In this document: one piece after another, positions 1 to 11,379 of the stretch
How positions within the stretch are numbered: position 1 is the first letter of the stretch
How the letters are laid out: the number at the start of each line of letters is the position of its first letter
NCBI GenBank assembly: GCA_018136815.1
Contig: CM030931.1
Location: forward strand, 9,005,881 to 9,069,880
Direction: 5' to 3'
Source of the DNA: Isochrysis galbana
Taxonomy: Eukaryota; Haptophyta; Isochrysidales; Isochrysidaceae
DNA length: 64,000 nt
Program-made: the position numbers and the translations under genes
The notes under the pieces: model-generated
Database searches by the model: none
What the model saw: only the letters and a program-made list of their open reading frames with translations
What the model was told of the DNA's origin: nothing

Positions 1-1960
1 AGATGCCAGAGGTGATGGCATTCGCATGCCGGCTTCATCGCCTGAGCCCAGAACGTGCGGTGCAATTCGCCCCAGCTCTCAAGGGTTGTTACGACTCGGC
101 TGGCCGGCCCTTCTAGGCCATTCGAGCGTTTGCGCGCAGCGAAGGGGGGTGCGATACCGCGGGGTGTCAAAAGATGGCCGTGGGTAAGCCAATGCTTGCA
201 TTTTTGTCTGCTACTAGCGTGCAAGCTCAGGGCACCCGAGCTTTGTGGCTCCGCTGCTCTGTTTGGCTTTCTTACATGGGCTGTTGCGTCCATGTTCATG
301 CCTCTAATATATATACTCGATATGTATTCTTGAAGGTGTCCGCTACACTACTAGTGACTCACACCACTCCGGTATCGCGCTCGCCATCGCCTAAGCCTGT
401 CACTCTCACCCCCGCACCCACTACCCCCCCTAAGCCTAGTTGAGCTGTCAGTCCGTAAGCTTACGGTGGTTTTGAGCTTACACTTACATTAGTACTAACA
501 TCAGCTTACACCCCTATTACAACTTCTAGTATCGCTATTATTATACTTAAACTTACTGGGGGGTGTTCAGCGTGCAGCGCGTGGCGCGCGCGCAAAGGGG
601 AGGGCAGCGCAAACAAATAGAGAGCAGGAGTCGGCAAATGCATGTGCATGTGCATGAAGAGGCCAAGAGGCCAAGATGGCGGGGGGTGGGCAGCTAGCAG
701 GAGAGATGGGGGCGAGAGAGCGGGCGGGCGCGCCTCTCCGCTTGTTCGCGGGGGCTCGTTCCCGCTCCTGAGTTTTGTTTTCAGTTTTATTTTTGAACTG
801 GCAGCCTAGGCACTAACATCAGTATATCAGCTCCTGGGGAGCTTATACTAATGCATCAGTACTAATATCAGTACTTAGCCAGCCCAACTAGGCCCCTAAG
901 GGGGGTGGGCCCGCGTGCGCGCACTTACGACGGGCCAGGCAGGGATGTTCACATAGGTCCTCTTTCGACGGAACGCGACCTCGTGTTGGTGCTCAGTGCG
1001 GGCCTCTGGGCGAGTTCTCACGTCCGCTGTCGCCCCGTGCAGGCAACGGCGGCGCTCCCGCCGGTGCTCATCTCCCTTTCCACCTTGTGCTCCGCCCTCT
1101 GCGAGTCCCAACAGCTGGCGCAACCCCCGGCTCCTTTCTGCGCTCTCTATATGAACATCATTCTTCTCATTCCGCTCAGTCATTAGTCACGCATACAGCC
1201 ACTGCGCCCTCCCCACAACAGTCTCAATGTTCCATGCGCCCCGTTAGGCGGCCGATCATACCGGGGGCACCTCTTGCGATGCCTGCCGTGACCGTCACCA
1301 CCCTCCCTTGGGCGCTAAAAAAATGAGCACATGCGAACGGTCTAGGGTCAGGCGGCGCGCTGGCTCATCCACTAAAAGCAAGGGCAAGCAGGCACATCGC
1401 GCACACAGTTCGAGCACATCCAGCAAAGAAGCCTCGTGCTTCCATCACCCCAATCGACCACAATCACTCAGGTTAAGAAGATCGCGGGGTCACGCGTACC
1501 TTGGCAGAACACGGTGTACTCGTAACCTGTACAAGTAGAATGCACCGATTGCAAGCACAGAAACGCACGGCCAGCTTTACTGCTCCTTCTTACGCTGCTG
1601 GCAAAGGAAGCATTCATTCCATGCAATGTATAACCGAGCCGGCCGTTCGGATATCCGCAAGAGCGCTCACGATTCCATGTGTAGCCGCCCCCAACACACT
1701 GGTTCAAGGGCACTCTCACCAAACTGAGCAACATAACAGCGAGCCCCGACTCGTTTAATCAGGCGGTGCTGACCGTCAACGCACATTTACATCCAACTAC
1801 TCCGGCCGTCAGTGGCGGTGTCCAATGAATCTTCGGCAGTTCATGCATGTTGCTTCATTCCCGAGCGCCCGCTCCTCCACCCCTTGGGCCCGCACCAAGA
1901 GGGCGACCACTCCTGCCAAACTTCACCGTGTGTAGCTTATGCTCACTGCCTCGCTCGCCC
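1..1960. other. Gene-free left flank
   Basis: I find no supportable gene here. Short open frames lack recognisable domains and are interrupted. The DNA is a mosaic of AT-rich stretches with repeated CTAGTACTAATATCAG-like words (about 480-560 and 810-880) and GC-rich stretches. A 19-base word (TTCGACGGAACGCGACCTC, 964-982) recurs near 27674 and 41463, so part of this flank is probably old dispersed repeat. It lies downstream of the La-like gene, which is transcribed towards it. Confidence 0.6.
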
Positions 1961-4035
1961 TCAGCCCCTGCGACCCCACCCTTTTGGCCCGCGTCGTGGG
2001 CCACCACCCCAGCCACCCTTACCCCAGCCCTTGCCGCCGCCCTTGCCGCCGCCCTTGCCGCCACCTTTGCCACTGCTCCTTCGAGCTGCCATCTTCTCGC
2101 GCACCGCACTCTGGTAGACATCTTCCTCCTCGCCGTCAAGCAGGCGCCAAGTCGTCGTGCCACCGCCCAAGTTGGCTAACGAGACATCTTTGGCTTCATT
2201 GAGAGCGGCCAGTGCGGCGGCTGCGTCGGCCGGAAGGCGAAAACGGACATATCCGGATTCTTCACCGCGGCGATAGTCGACAAACTCGACGTGGCCATAC
2301 CTCCCGCAAAGGGAAAGCACCTGACAGACGAGCAGGTGTCGATGCTCGGATACTCGCGGTGTGCAAGCATGGCGACGAGTGCGAGCATGCGATGGATGCG
2401 TGACCTAACCGGACTCGCATGCCGTCTCACCTCCTCCCTGTCGGCATTCTCCCCCGCCCCTTCGAAGCGGAGGATAATGCCCTTCTCCAATGCCGGCAGG
2501 CGTTCCTCGGCTGCGTTTTGGCGTTCTTTGGCTGCGTTCATCTTCTCGCGGACCGCTGCCTTGTAACGATCCTCCTCCTCTGGCGCCAGCATCCGCCAGG
2601 TAGGAGTAGCCCCGCCGAGTTCCTGTGGCGATGTCTGCAAGGCGGCCAGTGCCGCCGATGCACCACCCGGCGCCACGAAGCGCACAAAGCCCGACGTGTT
2701 GCCACGGTTGAAGTCCACGAAGCGCACCTCGCCCCACTGGCTGGCGAGATCCTTGATCATGTCGCGCCGGGTGTCAGCGCCCGCTCCATCGAAGGCGAGC
2801 ACAATGCCATGTTCCGCCTCCGCGCTGAAGTAGGCGTTCGCTGAGCGCGACGTCGAGGCAGCAGCTGCGCGTAGAGCGGCATTCTTCACCTGCACATCTA
2901 CCCAGTATGCGTCCACCTCGTCATCGCTCAGCATCTTCCACTTCGTCAGCACACCAACGCCGCTCTCGGATAGCTCGCCGATGGGCACAGCAGACGTGGG
3001 CTCCCTGGAGCTTTCGCATTTTGCCGCAACAACACCCTCCACAGCCGCCTTCTTGGCAGCTCTCTCATCGCTAGCGATGCCATCCTCATCTCGTGGACGC
3101 TTCCCACCGGATGCGGCGGCAGCGGCCAGGCAGGCATCCTCCGTGCCGGTGCCATCGGCCATGTGCGTCTCAGGTGGTGGGGCAGCAGCCGCTGCGAAGG
3201 CGCTGAAGGCCGCGGAGGCTGCATCGCGCGACTTAAAGCGGATGAACCCTTGAGCGCCCTCATCGGCATATGCAACCTCGCCATAGCCAGAGCAGAGTGC
3301 AACAAGGTCGGCCCTTGTCCCCGACCATCCTTCGAAGCGGAGGATACGACCATGCTCCTTGTGGGCGTGGCGGCGGGCCTCGGTCTCGATAGACGCGGCC
3401 GCCTCCTTCTTGCGCGCCTGCTTCTCCTCAATCCTCCGCCGCCTCTCGGCCGCCTCAGCGGCTTCGGCCTCATAATGCGCCTGAAGTAACTTCACCTTGA
3501 GCGTGTGTCCGGCTGCAGTGGCCATCTTGCCGTCGGTGCATTTTTGGAGGAGGTCATTGGCGGCCTGCTCATCAGCGAGCTCCACGTGGCACGCTCCCGA
3601 GAGCGATCGGTCCTTCAGGTCGCGCAGCAGCCTGACGGAGAGCGGCGAAACTCCCGCATCTCCCAGCACGCTCCTCACCTCCTCCTCGTTCACTCCCTTT
3701 CCGAATCCGCTCAAATGGATGGAACGCGTGGCGGCGGGGTCGTCTTGAGGAAGGGGATACCTCCGACCGATTCGGCCCCCCTCGCACAGCCGGAGACAGT
3801 CGGAGAGCGCCGCAGCAGCCCGCAGAGCAGCGGTTCTCTCCTCCTCGCTGCTCTCTTCCAGCAGTGCCACCACGCGAGGGAAGGAAGCGAGGAGGTCTGC
3901 GGGGACGGAGACGGTGTGATCGGAGTCGTCAAGCACCAGATGCTCGGCAAGGAACTTGTCGAGAGGAAGCGCGGCGTCAGAGAGGTAGTATTCCAGCTGA
4001 CGAAGAAGAGACGACGACTGCGTCTCCGACGCCAT
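1961..4035 (-). CDS. La-like RNA-binding protein with three xRRM-like units
   Basis: Predicted 654-aa RNA-binding protein of the La (genuine La/LARP7) family, which binds 3' ends of RNA polymerase III transcripts. The start is the ATG at 4035, just before the La motif. Two exons are inferred: 4035-2431 and 2320-1961, joined in phase 0 by a 110-base GTGAGA...CAG intron. Residues 9-90 form the La winged-helix motif (LRQLEYYLSDAALPLDKFL). Residues 104-185 form RRM1 (RSIHLSGFGKG). Three related C-terminal units follow, near 228-392, 408-500 and 518-625. Each has an (I/V)LxFxG beta strand, GxVRF-like strands and a closing W(K/R)ML...EE...Y...VxxK helix. The tail is Gly/Lys-rich (GKGGGKGGGKGG). A linker motif, GGKRPRDED, could be a nuclear signal. 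Known La proteins usually carry one xRRM, so three is unusual. The La motif is certain; the xRRM assignment rests on internal repetition and layout. Confidence 0.82.
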
Positions 4036-4128
4036 CGGCGCGCGGGCCCGGGGGGGGGGGACTTTTCTTGTAGTTTTAGTTATACTCGGAGCACCATATT
4101 CTACGAGTAGGCCCAATCGTCTTAATCC

Positions 4129-4253
4129 TAGATTGGAAATACGAATTTACCGTATTTGGCCAGAGGCCAAATACATATATTTGAGGCGCGTCCTGGGTTG
4201 TAGGCCTCGAATGTATTTGAAATGTAATTGGCCGGAGGCCAAATAACAAAACA
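4129..4253. repeat. Truncated MITE related to the 23.5-kb element
   Basis: Begins with TAGATTGGAAATACG, nearly the terminal repeat of the complete element at 23506-23697. It shares the inner words ACCGTATTTGGCC, GAGGCGCGTCCTGGGTTGTAGGCCTCGAATGTATTTGAAATG and CCGGAGGCCAAATA in opposite order, so it is an inverted copy. The right terminal repeat is missing. The next repeat begins about ten bases later, so this copy was probably cut short by that insertion. Confidence 0.6.
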
Positions 4254-4261
4254 AAATAAGT

Positions 4262-4560
4262 AATGTTATATCCTAGCCAACCCCACTAGCCACTAGTTAC
4301 TAGCTAATTGCTAATTGCAATTGCTAATTGGACACAACTTTTCCGTCCCGGAATCCCGCCATGCCTGACGAGCCAGGTGTCCGAGTGCTACCGGGGGCAG
4401 GGGGCACTGCCCCCTCCCCTCGATATTTGTCCTCCCCCCGGTGCACGCACACGCACCGACCCCGCGCACCCCAGCACGTCCTCTCCTCGAGTCCACGCTG
4501 GGGGGAAACCCTTTCGGGTAAAAACAACGCAGGGGGTGGGTGGGAACTCGTGAATGGAAG
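4262..4560. repeat. Dispersed repeat A, left copy
   Basis: Starts TAATGTTATATCCTAGCCAACC and continues through a GC-rich block with GACACAACTTTTCCGTCCCG and CCTCGATATTTGTCC. The same block occurs in reverse complement at about 61088-61365, ending at the mirror image of the same terminus, and there it abuts an integrase fragment. Both copies sit next to Ty3/gypsy-like integrase remains, so this is probably a retroelement terminus or an insertion that prefers such elements. No coding capacity is evident. 4561-4843 is low-complexity GC-rich DNA. Confidence 0.6.
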
Positions 4561-4843
4561 CCCAGAAGCGCTAATCTCTCTCGCCGAGGCGAGTGGCCGC
4601 GGCGAGCCGCGGCCCTTTCCTCCTGGTTCTGGTGCCCCCGTCTTCTCTTACCCAAACGGGGCGAGAAGACACGTAAATAAACGCCGGAGGGGAGAGCTGC
4701 CACTCCCCCCTCCCCTCCCTCTTCCCTCTTCCTCCTCTCTTCCCTGCGGCTCTGGCCCATGGCGCGCGCCTGCGGCCCCTCTTCAGGTCCCCAAGAGGCC
4801 TGCAGGGGCTTGGGAGCGCAACTCAGGGGGCAGGTGAGGTTGT

Positions 4844-5098
4844 GTTGTATTCCTGCCCATCTGAAGGCTGTAGGTATGAATATTCGCGTAAGGTACGCGC
4901 TCATAATTACAATTGAACAGTTCCCCGTGTTGCCACTAACGCACAAGGCACACAGATTCGGATTCCCCATGGTCTCAAGTCCAGGTTTGCAGATTTTGGT
5001 CTCGAAATTTGCGATTCGAATTTTGTTTTTGCTGTTACTATAATTGTTGGCTCGTTTAAGGTAATAAACCGGCATGACTTCGACTTCTCGTTCTGCAG
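4844..5098. repeat. Inverted repeat B, left arm
   Basis: About 255 bases running from GTTGTATTCCTGCCCATCTG to CTGCAG. It is matched in reverse complement, with few differences, by 6109-6362. The two arms enclose 1.0 kb that holds an integrase fragment. The arms contain no convincing gene. They look like terminal or duplicated segments of a mobile element. Confidence 0.75.
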
Positions 5099-5783
5099 TC
5101 GCTCTGCGAGACTCTCTCTCTCTCTCTCTCTCCGTCCGCCTCTCCTCGGCCGACGACAGGAAGATTCGTCCAAAACATTCTCCGGTTCCAAGATATCTCG
5201 TGGGGGGTCTCTCCGCGCTCCGCGAGGGAAAGGACGCGATCTCGCTCCGAGATTGGCCTCGCGCCCTCCCACGCTGCCCCGCCGTGCCCTCGGTCCCTCG
5301 CCCCCCCCCCGCGGCAGGTTCTTTCCCTCGGCATGCCGTCCGTCGCCTCCGGCCCTCTTCTCTTACCTTCTCTCGATGTCATCAAAAGTTCCATGACCGT
5401 CTATTGTCTTCTCTCGTCTATCGGTCATATCTCCCCAACGAGATCTGCCCTCGTTGTGTCGGCCTCCCCTCTGTCGCATGTCTGCGCGTTGCTGAGTTGC
5501 CCTGGTGCCGACGCCTGGCCGTCCGTCCAGGTGTGGTTAGTTTTCGCCCCGTTTGGGTTAGTTTGTGTGGCTCGGTGTCCTCGAGCTTTTTGTGGCAACT
5601 TCATCGTGGCCCACCGTGTTCCCAAGCGAGTCCCCCCGAGTTCCCGAGTCTATACTTCGAGTCAACGAGTCAATACAAGTCAAGCACGCGCCTGAGCCAC
5701 CCCCAGTCGCCTGCCACCACCTCTCACAAGCCTCCTTCCACCCTTCCGCGCCCTCCGTGCGTCGTACGTCGTGCGTCGATCAC

Positions 5784-6090
5784 CATGCCCGTAGTCACCG
5801 CGAAATGTCTTGACGTCTTCATGCGCCTCATCGTCTCTCGTTATGGAGTGCCTCGCCAACTTCGGACCGACGCCGGCTCGAATCTTGGCTCTCGATTAGT
5901 TGACCTAATTCTCAAAGCGACCGGCACGGACTTGAGCACTACCGAAGCCTATCGCCACGAAGGCGTAGGGCTAGTGGAAAGAGCTCAACAAACTCTCCTC
6001 ACGATGACTCGAGTCTCCAATGAAGGCGGCGCCCATTGGGTCGACCACCTCCCGTGCCTTGGGTTCACGACACACATGAAGCCTTGTATG
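5784..6090 (+). pseudogene. Ty3/gypsy-type integrase fragment
   Basis: An open frame resembles the core of a retrotransposon integrase. Family-typical words are RYGVPRQLRTDAGSN, then TEAYRHEGVGLVERAQQTL and GAHWVDHLPCL. The integrase joins retrotransposon DNA to the host genome. Only about 100 residues are present: there is no zinc-binding N-terminus, no reverse transcriptase, and the match ends abruptly just before repeat arm B (6109). The preceding 5099-5783 is pyrimidine-rich and shows no gene. This is a dead fragment. Confidence 0.7.
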
Positions 6091-6108
6091 AAGCCTTGCG
6101 CTTCTCAA

Positions 6109-6362
6109 CTGCAGAACGAGAAGTCGAAGTCATGCCGGTTTATTGCCTTAAACGAGCCAACAATTATAGTAACAGCAAAACAAAATTCGAATCGCAAATT
6201 TCGAGACCAACATCTGCAAACCTGGACTTGAGACCATGGGGAATCCGAATCTGTGTGCCTTGTGCGTCAGCGGCAACACGGGGAACTGTTCAATTGTAAT
6301 TGTGAGCGCGCACCTTACACGAATATTCATGCCTACAGCCTTCAGATGGGCAGGAATACAAC
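6109..6362. repeat. Inverted repeat B, right arm
   Basis: Reverse complement of 4844-5098, beginning at the shared CTGCAG. The small differences between the arms (for example GTGCGTCAGCGGCAAC against the complement of GTTGCCACTAACGCAC) suggest the duplication is not brand new. Confidence 0.75.
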
Positions 6363-6480
6363 AAGGCCCACCAAGGGGGTGTCTGCGATGGAGAGAGGGG
6401 GGCGCGAGGCCCCCATTGGCCTCCTACTTATAAAAGTAGTTGGGGGTTGGTTAGGATATAACATTGCATTTATTATTATT
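6363..6480. repeat. Dispersed repeat with TATAACATT terminus
   Basis: Contains the block GGGGTGTCTGCGATGGAGAG...GAGGCCCCCATTGGCC...TTATAAAAGTAG, also found near 26660-26720 and 53135-53207. It ends GGTTGGTTAGGATATAACATT, nearly the terminus of repeat A (4262 and 61365). Two repeat families therefore share the same end sequence. An ATT microsatellite follows (6470-6490). Confidence 0.55.
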
Positions 6481-6770
6481 ATTATTACAATAACATTGCC
6501 AAGGCAGCCTATCTCAAGTTCTCGTTAAAACGGTAGGGTCATGGAGCGCGCGCCGCACCCCTTCTCTCGTCGCCATCCAGGCCGCCAGTGCGTTCGATTA
6601 GCCCATACATTGGACGGGCTGTCGCACGCGCGAATCGACCCTTTTGTTTTGTTCAACTTATCTTCTGTCTTGGTCGTCAGCTCCCTACTACTCTTACTCG
6701 TAGGCATGAGTGCTAAGTATGTCACGCGTTTCGCGCTACGCCCCGAGGAAACACGCAACACGCAGCTATG

Positions 6771-9700
6771 CTAGAACATCGAGAGATGTTTTACGGGCTG
6801 CGGATGAAACGAACCATCCGCGAGTATCTCCCTTTTTGGCACCGTGCTCAACGCAGGTATCTCTATCGCCGCCGCTGGAAAAGTAGCGCAAAAGAGGTGA
6901 CGCGGTGGTGGCGGTGCGCCGGCGGTAGAGCGGGATTGAGCGCACGAAAGCGAGCCCATGCTGCTCACGTGCGCCATAATGTGCTTTGGTAACGAGCTGC
7001 GGCTCTCCGCCACCCCGTGACGGGGTGCGTGGATGGGTAAATGGCGCTGTCGGCTATTGAGCTCTCTTGCTAGCTGTAGACAACACTGCTGCAGTCCGAG
7101 TCGGTCAGCGCTAGAAAGCGGTGCCGCCTCCAAGGACGCAAACCCTGGAATCATCGCGCATACAACGAACGTACCGCCCTTGACCCGGCGCATTGCTCGC
7201 TCGATTTCTCCATGCACAACGACCGGAACAAGCGGCTCTGATTGCTCGGAGTTCACTGGCTTCGCCACATTGGCCTCGACAATCGGTCTCCGTTCCCCGT
7301 GTGCGTATCCAAAATTTGGCAGCGAGCCCGAATCCCTTATACCGGACGGCTTTGTGCGTTCGCTAGTCATACCTACGGCTCCTGACTGCCATGAGACCAC
7401 TTCGTGCCAAGGGCGGACGCGCCGTACCGCAAGTCTAGCTCCTGCGTTTGCCCCTCCCCGATTGCGTCTCACCTCAAGCTCAACAAGTGTATCAGGAGAC
7501 TGCGGCGTCCCAGGGCAAAAGACAAAAGCGTCGTATGGCGCCAGCCCCACATGCTGCGTGAAGAGTTCGTTGCACCGTGTCCACGCCTCACACAACACCT
7601 GCGGGATCCCGATGCTCGCGGGCTCCACGGATGTAGGCGAAGTTGATGGCACAAATGCCTCCACCAGCGGCGGATTTGGCCCAGGCAGAGCGTCATGAGA
7701 CTGCGAGGTGCCCTTCGGCGAAATGGCGCTCACAGACGTGGGATTTCGCCCATCTCTTGGGACTACGCAAGGCGCTCGCAGCACCGGCATGGACGACGAC
7801 ATGATGAGCGCGCTATCGTGCTGCCTGGTCGCAATGGTCCCTGTTTGCAAGGATGAGGTCGTTACCGCTACGGACGGCGACGATGCATGTGGAGGAGGCA
7901 CGGTGACATGGCGACGTGCCTCCGCGGTCTTGTGTGAGGATGGTTTCGCCAGACGATCTACCTCGACAGCAGGTGCCCCTGCGTGCTCCAGCCTAGCTGG
8001 TGGCTCGACGATTGTCGAAGCCCCGCTGACAGTGCTGACGAGAGCCACACGTTCGGCTCCCGCCTCCCGCTCCGCCTCCTTTTCCCGTCGCTCCACTTCG
8101 GCGAGCCGCCTCTCGGCCTCTGCCAAGCGCTTGTTCGCCTCCTCCTCCTTTTCGCGCATCACGCGCTCTGCTTCAGAACGCATCCGTTCCATCTCGCGGC
8201 GGGTTGCTTGGGCCTCCGCGCGCATCCTATGAATCTCTGCCTGCATCGCGGCGGTGTCGAGTTGAACGGTATCGGATGCTGATTCTGCTCCGCTTGGAAC
8301 GGCCACCTCTGCCGACGGTCCACTGACGATGGCGCATTCGTCGCTCGTCCGAAGGGGCTTCTTATCGCCCCCGTCACATACTACCAGCAAGTTGTCACGA
8401 TCGTGTTTGAGAAGGAGATCAGACACACCGGCCTTCACTGCACAGTCCGATGACCCCAAGGCAAGCGTCGTGTTCGATCGAGCAACGCTACTTTCCACGG
8501 CTCTCGTAGCATCGCCTTGGGCGACGCACATCTCTCGTCTCATCTGCTTCACGCGTTCATTTGCTAGCTGACTGACGCGGTTCACAAGCTGAATAAGCTC
8601 ATTGTCCGCCCCCAGAGATATTATCTCGGCAATCTCCGGCGGCCAAGCAAGGGCAAGGTTATCCACGTGCGCAGTTTGGCTACCTCGCGCAGCAGCCGGC
8701 CCCACCTCGGCACTCGGCTCGACGTAGCGCTTATACGAGTCTACTTCACCACCGCACACTCTCTCATCGTCAAGATTTGCTGACTCCTCGAGCTTCACAG
8801 TAGGCGAGCCCCAGGGCGCGACGTCTGCATCTGCGAGATTCAATTCGTGGGTGGGCTCGGAGGAAATCTCTAGCTTACGCATTGTGTCGGAGCCTCGTGC
8901 CGTACCACAAGCTTGCGCCCCTCGCTGAACGGGCAAGCATTGCTGAGGGGTAAGCATCGGCACATTTCCATGAGAAGTTGAGCCGAGCGAGCTTGGCGAA
9001 CAGTGGCCCGACTCTTTGCCTCGAGGCGCTAAGCCGATGGCGAAATCGTCTCCGCCGAGGCCTCCCAAGGTCACCTCTGCCACACGCCCTTGCACCCGCA
9101 GCAGGGAAGGCGTCTTCCAGGCGGGCTGTTGGGGAAGAGGCAATGACAGCCCTGGCCACTCTGTTTGCCCGCCAGACGGTGATTTCGCTTTGAGGAGCTC
9201 TCTCTCTACATCCGCACTGCCCTGCACGAACGCGCTGCGCGCGGCTGCCGCAAGCTCGAAGCCGCTATTGCTATTGGCGTGTGGATCCTCCTCCACCCCC
9301 TCCTCCGGAGAGTCGCCTACCCGGATAGTTCTTTTGCCGGCAGGCTGCGGTACCTGGCGCTGCGGGCATGATGTCCGCTCCAGCATATCGCGAGTCGCCT
9401 CCTGCCGGCGCAGCTCAAAGGCCTTGACGATCTCTCGGCGCTGAAGCTTGGTGAGCACCCGCAACGCCTCGGCGCCCAGATCGGGATGCTTCTGCTCGGA
9501 AGTGCGATCAGGCGAATGCCTGCGTCGTTGACGGTCGGCCAGTGCGGAGGGGGCAAGCCTTGCGAGCGGGAGCCCGTTGATCTCGTCCAGCCCGATAGGC
9601 CGAGGAGTCTTCCATGGTCTCCCGCGAGGGTCGAGCTTCTCCCACCGCTCGAAGCAGCCGTCCCTGCGGGCCTGGAGCTCGGCTGCGGCGCGCATCATGC

Positions 9701-9830
9701 GACGTAGACGTTGGGGTCGAAGCTTGTCCGTAGCTGTGGCAGCCCGCTGCCCGCTGCCGCTCTGAATAGCCGCTGGGGCGGAGGGGCTACCGCCCCCGAG
9801 TCGTGGCGGCATCACGGCTACCGAACTCAT
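6771..9830 (-). CDS. Large hypothetical coiled-coil protein
   Basis: A single open frame of 1019 aa from the ATG at 9830 with no apparent intron. I do not recognise the family. The N-terminal 150 residues are basic, with RRMMRAAAELQARRD and a WEKLDPRGRPWKTPRP segment. The middle is Ser/Pro/Glu-rich and probably disordered. Residues about 535-610 form a strong heptad coiled coil (EIHRMRAEAQATRREMERMR, then repeated EAERRLAEVERREKEAER). A more globular region near 735-930 contains IPQVLCEAWTRCNELFTQHV and GGTFVVCAMIPGFASLEAAP. No signal peptide or membrane segment is seen. A purine-rich tract at 9866-9990 gives it a pyrimidine-rich leader. It is probably real because the frame is long and compositionally varied; function is unknown. 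Confidence 0.7.
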   Translation of the reverse strand: MSSVAVMPPRLGGGSPSAPAAIQSGSGQRAATATDKLRPQRLRRMMRAAAELQARRDGCFERWEKLDPRGRPWKTPRPIGLDEINGLPLARLAPSALADRQRRRHSPDRTSEQKHPDLGAEALRVLTKLQRREIVKAFELRRQEATRDMLERTSCPQRQVPQPAGKRTIRVGDSPEEGVEEDPHANSNSGFELAAAARSAFVQGSADVERELLKAKSPSGGQTEWPGLSLPLPQQPAWKTPSLLRVQGRVAEVTLGGLGGDDFAIGLAPRGKESGHCSPSSLGSTSHGNVPMLTPQQCLPVQRGAQACGTARGSDTMRKLEISSEPTHELNLADADVAPWGSPTVKLEESANLDDERVCGGEVDSYKRYVEPSAEVGPAAARGSQTAHVDNLALAWPPEIAEIISLGADNELIQLVNRVSQLANERVKQMRREMCVAQGDATRAVESSVARSNTTLALGSSDCAVKAGVSDLLLKHDRDNLLVVCDGGDKKPLRTSDECAIVSGPSAEVAVPSGAESASDTVQLDTAAMQAEIHRMRAEAQATRREMERMRSEAERVMREKEEEANKRLAEAERRLAEVERREKEAEREAGAERVALVSTVSGASTIVEPPARLEHAGAPAVEVDRLAKPSSHKTAEARRHVTVPPPHASSPSVAVTTSSLQTGTIATRQHDSALIMSSSMPVLRAPCVVPRDGRNPTSVSAISPKGTSQSHDALPGPNPPLVEAFVPSTSPTSVEPASIGIPQVLCEAWTRCNELFTQHVGLAPYDAFVFCPGTPQSPDTLVELEVRRNRGGANAGARLAVRRVRPWHEVVSWQSGAVGMTSERTKPSGIRDSGSLPNFGYAHGERRPIVEANVAKPVNSEQSEPLVPVVVHGEIERAMRRVKGGTFVVCAMIPGFASLEAAPLSSADRLGLQQCCLQLARELNSRQRHLPIHAPRHGVAESRSSLPKHIMAHVSSMGSLSCAQSRSTAGAPPPPRHLFCATFPAAAIEIPALSTVPKREILADGSFHPQPVKHLSMF

Positions 9831-11093
<1,263 letters not shown>

Positions 11094-11379
11094 GTTCGAA
11101 GGGTGTTTTTCCTTCTCTTCTCCATTGAATAATCCTCGATTCTCTTCTCCCTCGATCTCGCCCCTTTTCTTCCCCTGTATATAAAAAAGAACTCTCTCCC
11201 TCATAGGTACTTCCGCCTCCCCCCTCCCCCCCCCCCATCCATCCACCGAGAGAGAGAGAGGGAGGGAGGGAGACAGAGAGAGCTCCCCCCCTCCCCTTCT
11301 TTCTCCCCTCTCTGCCCCAGCGCGAACCCCCAACCTGCGCGTCGCCCTTCGCCCCCCTTTCCCCATCCCTTCCCCAGAG

